From positions 1 to 24,948 of the forward strand of contig URKU01000020.1 of assembly GCA_900548515.1 (NCBI GenBank): a stretch of DNA of 24,948 nt, in the 5' to 3' direction. Below are positions 14,854 to 20,067 of this stretch, one piece after another; position 1 is the stretch's first letter; every line of letters begins with the position of its first letter. The notes below the pieces were generated by a model. It was given only the letters and a program-made list of their open reading frames with translations, made no database searches and was not told the DNA's origin. Both the position numbers and the translations under genes were made by a program. Origin of the DNA: an uncultured Collinsella sp. (lineage in GTDB: Bacteria > Actinomycetota > Coriobacteriia > Coriobacteriales > Coriobacteriaceae).

Positions 14854-14873
14854 TCTACTCGAGCTTATGCTTA

Positions 14874-14903
14874 GGGGACGTGGTTTCCACGTCCCCTTTT
14901 TTT
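14874..14903 (+). terminator. Rho-independent terminator after jag
   Basis: A perfect 10-bp stem (GGGGACGTGG, 14874-14883; CCACGTCCCC, 14887-14896) closes a 3-nt loop and is followed by seven T residues (14897-14903). It ends the rpmH-rnpA-yidD-yidC-jag unit about 20 nt after the jag stop. Confidence 0.93.
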
Positions 14904-14949
14904 GTCAAAAGTTCTCGATACACTGATTTTTGTCAGAAAGGAGCTTTCG

Positions 14950-15687
14950 TTGTTAGTACTTACTGATCAGCAGGCTGACGAGATGTTGAGTCGTCTAACT
15001 TCCTATTGCAAAGAGTATTCCTTGAGCGTAACTGATGTTGAGCTGAGGAAATGTATTCAGCATTTGGATTTGGTTCTTGAAACAAATAAGACAACCAATC
15101 TTACCCGTATTCTTAACGTAGAAGATGCTGCAGTGCTTCATATCCTCGACTCACTTGTGTTGCTCCCCTATATCAATAAGGCTCCTAAGGGAGCTTTGCT
15201 TGATATGGGAACGGGTGCGGGCTTCCCTGGTATTCCTTTAACCATAACCACGCATCGTAAAGCTACTTTTATTGACTCTGTTGGTAAGAAGGTTGATGCT
15301 GTTAGTTCTTTTGTAGATGCCCTTGGATTGAAACATGCTCATGCGGTTCATGATCGCCTTGAAGAATATGCTCGAAGCCATAAGAAGCAGTTCTCTGTCG
15401 TAACCGCCCGCGCACTGGCCCCTCTACCGATTCTTGTTGAGTATGCGGCTCCGTTCCTCAAGGATGGAGGTCTATTTGTTATCACCAAGGGCAATCCTTC
15501 GGATGAGGAGCTTGCTTCCGGCATGTCAGCAGCTAAGATTTGCGGCTTCACTTTGCTTCTGAATGACTCAATCGATTTGCCTGAGGGCTTGGGCCACAGG
15601 GAGTTCATTGTTCTTAAGAAGAGTCATCCAGCATCCGTTTCATTGCCTCGTGCAAATGGCATGGCAAAGAAGAATCCGCTTGCCTAG
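14950..15687 (+). CDS. rsmG: 16S rRNA (guanine-N7)-methyltransferase RsmG (GidB)
   Basis: RsmG methylates N7 of G527 in 16S rRNA using S-adenosylmethionine. The SAM-binding loop is LLDMGTGAGFPGIP (about 83-96), and the flanking NLTRI and HILDSL segments are typical. I chose a TTG start at 14950 (245 residues) because AAGGAG lies six bases before it. A TTG at 14902 in the same frame sits in the T tract of the upstream terminator and would precede this ribosome-binding site. The gene is clearly AT-richer than those left of the terminator. No convincing promoter hexamers are seen in 14904-14949. The first parS begins two bases after its stop. Confidence 0.94.
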   Translation: MLVLTDQQADEMLSRLTSYCKEYSLSVTDVELRKCIQHLDLVLETNKTTNLTRILNVEDAAVLHILDSLVLLPYINKAPKGALLDMGTGAGFPGIPLTITTHRKATFIDSVGKKVDAVSSFVDALGLKHAHAVHDRLEEYARSHKKQFSVVTARALAPLPILVEYAAPFLKDGGLFVITKGNPSDEELASGMSAAKICGFTLLLNDSIDLPEGLGHREFIVLKKSHPASVSLPRANGMAKKNPLA

Positions 15688-15688
15688 A

Positions 15689-15704
15689 TGTTTCACGTGA
15701 AACA
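15689..15704. promoter_or_regulatory. parS centromere site 1
   Basis: TGTTTCACGTGAAACA is a perfect match to the bacterial parS consensus bound by ParB. It starts one base after the rsmG stop codon (15685-15687). Confidence 0.96.
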
Positions 15705-15727
15705 TAATTGATACTAACAACTTGCAG

Positions 15728-15743
15728 TGTTTCACGTGAAACA
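15728..15743. promoter_or_regulatory. parS centromere site 2
   Basis: This is a perfect 16-bp parS palindrome exactly 39 bp from site 1. The DNA between the sites is unrelated in sequence, so the spacing is not just a tandem duplication still visible. Confidence 0.96.
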
Positions 15744-15766
15744 TGGCGGTTGATATCGAATCGGAA

Positions 15767-15782
15767 TGTTTCACGTGAAACA
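15767..15782. promoter_or_regulatory. parS centromere site 3
   Basis: This is a perfect 16-bp parS palindrome exactly 39 bp from site 2 and 40 bp before the parA start. ParB bound here could also affect parA transcription. Confidence 0.96.
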
Positions 15783-15821
15783 TCCTCCGTTTGACAGCTT
15801 TAATACACACCAGGAGGGACC

Positions 15822-16622
15822 GTGGGATTTCGCGACGTTAAGCGTTCTAAGAGCGCAAAAGACACGCGTATCATTGCAATCATCAATCAAAAAGGCGGCG
15901 TCGGTAAGTCAACGACGGCTGTAAACCTTGCAGCAGCACTGGGTGAGCAGGGTCGTAAGACACTGATTGTCGATTTTGATCCGCAGGGAAACAGCACCAG
16001 TGGATTTGGAATTGAAAAAGAAGACCTTGATCACTGCATCTATGATGCATTGTTGAATGATGTGCCGGCAGAATCGCTTGTTCTTGATACAAATTGCAAA
16101 AAGGTATTCGTAATTCCAGCTACGATTCAGCTTGCAGGTGCCGAAATTGAGCTCGTAAGCGCAATTGCTCGTGAAACCCGCCTCAAAGATTTGCTTGAGC
16201 CGATTCAGGACGAGTTCGATTTTATTTTCATTGACTGTCCTCCTTCGCTCGGCCTGCTTACTATCAATGCCTTGACCGCAGCAGATAGCGTTTTGATTCC
16301 AATCCAGTGTGAGTATTACGCACTCGAGGGCGTTACGAAGCTGCTTGAGTCAATGAAGATGGTCAAATCACGTCTGAACAAGGGTTTAGACACCTATGGC
16401 GTGCTTATGACCATGTATGACTCACGTACTTCTTTGTCGAATCAGGTTGTTGAGGAAGTTCAATCGTACTTTGGTGATAAGGCGTTTAAGACACTGATTC
16501 CCCGTACGGTTAAAATCTCTGAAGCTCCGTCTTTTGGTGAACCGGTAATTACCTATGCACCTCAAAACAAGGGTGCAAAAGCGTATATGAACCTTGCAAA
16601 AGAGGTGATCAAGCGTGCCTAG
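15822..16622 (+). CDS. parA: Chromosome-partitioning ATPase ParA (Soj)
   Basis: ParA is a deviant Walker ATPase that binds DNA nonspecifically as a dimer and moves ParB-parS complexes; in B. subtilis Soj also acts on DnaA. The product has 266 residues. The deviant Walker A motif is KGGVGKST (24-31), followed by LIVDFDPQGNST and FIFIDCPPSLG. The start is GTG at 15822 with CAGGAGGGAC in front. The N-terminal tail of about 15 residues before the Walker domain is short. Its stop overlaps the parB start by 8 nt, so the two are translationally coupled. The perfect parS sites lie just upstream. Confidence 0.97.
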   Translation: MGFRDVKRSKSAKDTRIIAIINQKGGVGKSTTAVNLAAALGEQGRKTLIVDFDPQGNSTSGFGIEKEDLDHCIYDALLNDVPAESLVLDTNCKKVFVIPATIQLAGAEIELVSAIARETRLKDLLEPIQDEFDFIFIDCPPSLGLLTINALTAADSVLIPIQCEYYALEGVTKLLESMKMVKSRLNKGLDTYGVLMTMYDSRTSLSNQVVEEVQSYFGDKAFKTLIPRTVKISEAPSFGEPVITYAPQNKGAKAYMNLAKEVIKRA

Positions 16623-17520
16623 TGCAAAGAAACGTGGTGGATTGGGACGCGGACTCAATGCTTTGGTCTCAGAGGCTGAGTATGAGACCGGCGGTTCTGC
16701 TGCATCTGCTTCAAATGCCGCATCTGAAACAAAACTACCTATTGAGGATATCGTTCCCAACCCTAATCAACCGCGAATTCACTTTAATGAAACTGAACTT
16801 CGCGAGTTGAGCGAGTCAATCCAAGAACATGGCGTTTTGCAGCCGCTCTTGGTTCGCAAGCATGGAAACGGCTATGAGATCATCGCTGGTGAGCGTCGTT
16901 ACCAGGCGTCAAAGCTTGCTGGTCTTGAGGAACTGCCTGTCATCATTAAAGATGTAAATGATGAAGAGATGCTGGCTCTTGCTCTTATCGAAAACCTTCA
17001 GCGTTCTGATCTGAATCCCGTCGAAGAGGCTAAGGGCTATCGCCAGCTCATCGATGCTAGCGGTATGACCCAGGAGGCATTGTCGAAGGCCGTAAGCAAG
17101 TCACGCTCTGCAATTACAAACTCGCTGCGCCTTCTCGATCTCCCTGAAGTAGTTCAGCAGATGATTTTTGAGGGTAAACTTACTGCTGGTCACGCACGTG
17201 CGATTCTTGCAGTTCCCTATGAGGATGCTCGAATTCGACTTGCAGAGAAGGTTGTTGCGGAGGGCCTTTCCGTAAGAGCGACAGAAAATCTTGCTCCATT
17301 GTTTTCTGCCGGAGAGACACCTAAGACGCCGCGGCCTGCAACGCCTCAGTCTTTTAAAAAGGCTGCGCGTGTACTCCGCCAGGTATTTAATACCAACGTG
17401 CGTGTGAAGAGCTCGCGTGGAAAGAATAAGATTGAGATTGAGTTTAAAGACGAGGAAGAGCTCTCTCGTATTCTTGGTGAAATGATTCAGTTTGATCAAG
17501 GAGGCCAAGATGAGGAATAA
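16615..17520 (+). CDS. parB: Chromosome-partitioning protein ParB (Spo0J), CTP-dependent clamp
   Basis: ParB binds parS, uses CTP to form a sliding clamp and recruits SMC. The product has 301 residues. The N-terminal RGGLGRGLNAL (7-17) is the peptide that stimulates ParA ATPase. The CTP-binding domain has GERRYQA (92-98) and ENLQRSDLNPVEEA (126-139). The helix-turn-helix is at about 151-175 (TQEALSKAVSKSRSAITNSL), and the C-terminal dimerisation domain at about 240-295. In GERRYQA the sixth position is Gln, where Arg is common (GERRxRA). The start is GTG within the end of parA. The last codons overlap the next small gene by 11 nt. Confidence 0.97.
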   Translation: MPSAKKRGGLGRGLNALVSEAEYETGGSAASASNAASETKLPIEDIVPNPNQPRIHFNETELRELSESIQEHGVLQPLLVRKHGNGYEIIAGERRYQASKLAGLEELPVIIKDVNDEEMLALALIENLQRSDLNPVEEAKGYRQLIDASGMTQEALSKAVSKSRSAITNSLRLLDLPEVVQQMIFEGKLTAGHARAILAVPYEDARIRLAEKVVAEGLSVRATENLAPLFSAGETPKTPRPATPQSFKKAARVLRQVFNTNVRVKSSRGKNKIEIEFKDEEELSRILGEMIQFDQGGQDEE

Positions 17521-17764
17521 GATTTTTACTGCGATTGCATTGGTGACGACTGTCGCGGCTGGTGCCTTTGCTGGGTATAAGATCGCGACAGACGATGAAC
17601 TTCGAGGTCGTTTGCTTCGTGGCGCGCAAGATATCGTTGATACATCCAAGAAGAAAATGGATGTTATGACAGAAGATGTTGCCATGCGTACTGCTCAGGT
17701 AACGAAGAATCCCAAGATTAATCAAGGTTGGGTTAGCAACCAATGGGAAAATGTAGGTTATTAG
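17510..17764 (+). CDS. Small membrane-anchored protein, YtxH-like, coupled to parB
   Basis: The 84-residue product has one N-terminal membrane segment (about 4-22, IFTAIALVTTVAAGAFAGY) followed by a charged, probably helical stretch (RGRLLRGAQDIVDTSKKKMD). That layout resembles YtxH-domain proteins. No catalytic motif is visible. The ATG at 17510 lies inside the end of parB and has AAGGAGG seven bases before it, so translation should be coupled to parB. The stop overlaps a 12-bp palindrome. It could tether something to the membrane next to the segregation machinery, but this is inference from position only. Confidence 0.75.
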   Translation: MRNKIFTAIALVTTVAAGAFAGYKIATDDELRGRLLRGAQDIVDTSKKKMDVMTEDVAMRTAQVTKNPKINQGWVSNQWENVGY

Positions 17765-17772
17765 GTACCTAA
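17761..17772. repeat. 12-bp palindrome TTAGGTACCTAA, copy 2
   Basis: This copy is identical to 14257-14268, including the following C. It overlaps the stop codon of the small membrane-protein gene and precedes its terminator by 23 bp. The two copies enclose jag, rsmG, parA, parB and the small gene. Confidence 0.6.
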
Positions 17773-17795
17773 CAATTACTCAGCATAATTTTAGG

Positions 17796-17834
17796 GGTCC
17801 TTGTCTGATTCACGAGACAAGGACCTCTTATTTT
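17796..17834 (+). terminator. Terminator of the rsmG-parAB unit
   Basis: A perfect 11-bp stem (GGTCCTTGTCT, 17796-17806; AGACAAGGACC, 17815-17825) closes an 8-nt loop and is followed by the T-rich TCTTATTTT. It lies about 30 nt after the stop of the small membrane-protein gene. Confidence 0.88.
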
Positions 17835-17880
17835 GGCCGTAAAAAATGGGACAGGTAGCAGCTGATTCAAAATTAAGGTC

Positions 17881-17926
17881 AATAAATGAAACGACCCCGG
17901 TTGCATATTCTGTAACCGGGGTCGTT
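17881..17926 (-). terminator. Terminator of rlmN
   Basis: On the minus strand a perfect 13-bp stem (17926-17914 with 17902-17890) closes an 11-nt loop and is followed by TTCATTTATT. It lies about 38 nt after the rlmN stop and faces the terminator of the parAB unit. Confidence 0.85.
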
Positions 17927-17929
17927 CGA

Positions 17930-17945
17930 TGTTTCACATGAAACG
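17930..17945. promoter_or_regulatory. Degenerate parS-like site between parAB and rlmN
   Basis: TGTTTCACATGAAACG matches the parS consensus at 14 of 16 positions (differences at positions 9 and 16). It lies in the rlmN 3' region, about 2.2 kb from the perfect parS cluster, next to the rlmN terminator. Confidence 0.6.
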
Positions 17946-17963
17946 TTTTGGGATGCGACTCCC

Positions 17964-19016
17964 CTATGCGTTCTTCTGAACTTTGAAGCGCTGCTTCAGC
18001 TGTCCGCAAGCGGCGTCAATATCGTTACCACGGGAGTTACGAATCGTGGTCTCGATGCCACGGGACTCAAGACGACGCTGAAGATCCTCAACCTTATGAA
18101 TCGGCGACGGCTTGAGCGGGCTACCCTCGATGTCGTTAAGCTGAATGAGGTTAACGTGGCACAGCGTTCCCACGCAGAAGTCGCAGAGCGCCTGCATTTC
18201 GGGATTCGTATCGTTGACGCCTTCGATCATGGCATACTCATAGGTCGGGCGGCGGCCGGTCTTCTCGGTGTAGAGCTGAAGCGCTTCGTGAAGGCGAAGC
18301 AGCGTGTACTTCTTAACACCGGGCATGAGCTTATTGCGCGTCGACTGGATGGCGGAATGCAGGGAAACGGCAAGCGTGAACTGCTCGGGGATATCGGCAA
18401 ATTTGCGAATACCGGGAATAACGCCGCTGGTAGAGACGGTGAGGTGACGAGCGCCGATACCGATGCCATCGGGGTCGTTGAGGATTCGCAGCGCCTTGAG
18501 AACCTCGTCGTAGTTGGCAAACGGCTCGCCCTGGCCCATGAAGACAACGCTCGTGGCGCGCTCGCCAAAGTCGTTGGATACATGAAGTACCTGGTCGACG
18601 ATTTCTTGAGCGGTCAGAGAGCGCTTGAGGCCGTTGAGACCGGTAGCGCAAAAGGCACAGCCCATGCCACAGCCTGCCTGGGTGGAAACGCAGACGGAAA
18701 GCTTGTTACGACGGGGCATGCCGACGGTCTCGACGGAAACGCCGTCGTGGTACTCGAGCAGATACTTGCGAGAGCCATCTTTGGAAACCTGCTTGGTGAG
18801 TTCAGTCGGCGTGTCAAAGGCAAAAGCCTCTTTAAGCTGCTCGCGGAAAGCCTTGGGAAGGTTGGTCATATCGTCAAACGAACAAACGTTCTTCTCAAAG
18901 ACCCATTCGATGAGCTGCTTCGCGCGGAAGGCGGGCTGGCCAAGCTCGGCCACGAGCTCGCGAATATCGTTTTGGCTCAAGTCGCGAATGTCCTGAGATT
19001 TAGTCCTGGGATTCAT
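17964..19016 (-). CDS. rlmN: 23S rRNA (adenine-C2)-methyltransferase RlmN
   Basis: RlmN is a radical-SAM enzyme that methylates C2 of A2503 in 23S rRNA and of A37 in some tRNAs. The product has 350 residues. The cluster motif CGMGCAFC gives Cys116, Cys120 and Cys123. The C-terminal GNDIDAACGQL carries the conserved mechanistic Cys337. The usual GMGEP motif reads GQGEP here. The ATG at 19016 has GAAAGG at good spacing. It is divergent from ddl across an 85-bp gap and convergent with the parAB unit. Confidence 0.96.
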   Translation of the reverse strand: MNPRTKSQDIRDLSQNDIRELVAELGQPAFRAKQLIEWVFEKNVCSFDDMTNLPKAFREQLKEAFAFDTPTELTKQVSKDGSRKYLLEYHDGVSVETVGMPRRNKLSVCVSTQAGCGMGCAFCATGLNGLKRSLTAQEIVDQVLHVSNDFGERATSVVFMGQGEPFANYDEVLKALRILNDPDGIGIGARHLTVSTSGVIPGIRKFADIPEQFTLAVSLHSAIQSTRNKLMPGVKKYTLLRLHEALQLYTEKTGRRPTYEYAMIEGVNDTNPEMQALCDFCVGTLCHVNLIQLNDIEGSPLKPSPIHKVEDLQRRLESRGIETTIRNSRGNDIDAACGQLKQRFKVQKNA

Positions 19017-19031
19017 GGAAGCCTTTCGATT

Positions 19032-19061
19032 TTGGGGAAACGTAGAGGGTATCGCTACAAT
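19032..19061 (+). promoter_or_regulatory. Probable ddl-dinG promoter
   Basis: TACAAT (19056-19061, 5/6) is preceded by TTGGGG (19032-19037, 3/6) at 18 bp. The -10 element is good and the -35 poor. It lies in the 85-bp divergent gap between rlmN and ddl. No clear matching promoter for rlmN is seen there. Confidence 0.4.
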
Positions 19062-19101
19062 ATGGTATCAGCTGCAGAAATTATAGAGGAGGAGTCTGCC
19101 C

Positions 19102-20067
19102 ATGCCGGGTAAAAGCCTAGAGAACATGCACGTAGCGGTCTTGGCGGGCGGTCATTCCGCTGAGCGCGAGATCTCGCTCAATTCGGGAAAGAACGTCGTG
19201 GTTGCCTTGAAGGAGGCCGGCTACACTTCGGTGGAGCTGCTCGACACGGCTGCCGATGATTTTATGGTAACCATGGCGACCGGCGGCTTTGACGTGGCGT
19301 TTATCGCCATGCACGGTGCCGGCGGCGAGGATGGCGCCATGCAGGGCGCCATGGAGACCCTGGGTATCCCCTACACGGCCTCGGGCGTGCTTGCCAGCGC
19401 CTGCGGTGCCGACAAGGAGGTCTCTAAGCTCCTGTACGCCAAGGCGGGCATTCCCATTGCCCCCGGCCTCGCGCTCGAGGTGGGCGATGAAGTCGATATC
19501 GATCATATCGTCGAGGTTTGTGGCGAGCGCTGCTTTGTGAAGCCGGCCGTCAACGGTTCCAGCTATGGCATTTCCCTGGTCCATGAGCCCTCCGAGCTGC
19601 CCGCGGCAATCGCCAAGGCGTTTGCGTACGGCGACAAAGTGCTGGTCGAGAAGTGCATCGAGGGTACCGAGATCACCGTCGGTGTGTACGGCGAGGACGA
19701 CGTGCGCGCTCTGCCGATTGTCGAGATTCGCAAACCCGAGGACTGCGAGTTCTACGATCTGGACGTGAAATATGTCGACCCTACGGACATCCATCGCATT
19801 CCGGCGCAGATTTCACCCGAGAATTACGCTCGCGCTCAGGAGCTTGCCTGTGCTGCTCACAAGGCCCTCGGTTGCCTGGGTATCTCGCGCAGCGACTTTA
19901 TCGTGAGTGAGGACGGCCCCGTTATCCTCGAGACCAATACCATTCCCGGCATGACCGATACGTCGCTGTATCCGGACGAGATCCGCCACACCGACGACAT
20001 GACGTTCCCGCAGGTCTGTGACAGCCTGATTCGTATGGGCCTTCGTCGAGCGGGCATTGCATGCTAA
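19102..20067 (+). CDS. ddl: D-alanine--D-alanine ligase
   Basis: Ddl joins two D-alanines with ATP for the peptidoglycan stem peptide, in the cytosol. The 321-residue product is an ATP-grasp enzyme. It has the N-terminal AVLAGGHSAEREISLNSG with the substrate-binding Glu22. The central part contains VKPAVNGSSYGISLV and EFYDLDVKYVD, where the Tyr fits a D-Ala-specific rather than a D-lactate-type ligase. The C-terminal ILETNTIPGMTDTSLYP holds the metal and substrate residues. GGAGGAG lies seven bases before the ATG at 19102. The end overlaps the dinG start by 7 nt, so a cell-wall gene is coupled to a DNA-repair gene. Confidence 0.96.
   Translation: MPGKSLENMHVAVLAGGHSAEREISLNSGKNVVVALKEAGYTSVELLDTAADDFMVTMATGGFDVAFIAMHGAGGEDGAMQGAMETLGIPYTASGVLASACGADKEVSKLLYAKAGIPIAPGLALEVGDEVDIDHIVEVCGERCFVKPAVNGSSYGISLVHEPSELPAAIAKAFAYGDKVLVEKCIEGTEITVGVYGEDDVRALPIVEIRKPEDCEFYDLDVKYVDPTDIHRIPAQISPENYARAQELACAAHKALGCLGISRSDFIVSEDGPVILETNTIPGMTDTSLYPDEIRHTDDMTFPQVCDSLIRMGLRRAGIAC

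Noticed and set aside
14902..14949. Longer rsmG start at TTG 14902
   Set aside because: This codon lies in the T tract of the jag terminator and has no ribosome-binding site; AAGGAG lies before the TTG at 14950.
15791..15796. Perfect TTGACA before parA as a promoter -35 element
   Set aside because: A -10 element at 16-18 bp would fall on the parA ribosome-binding site and does not match.
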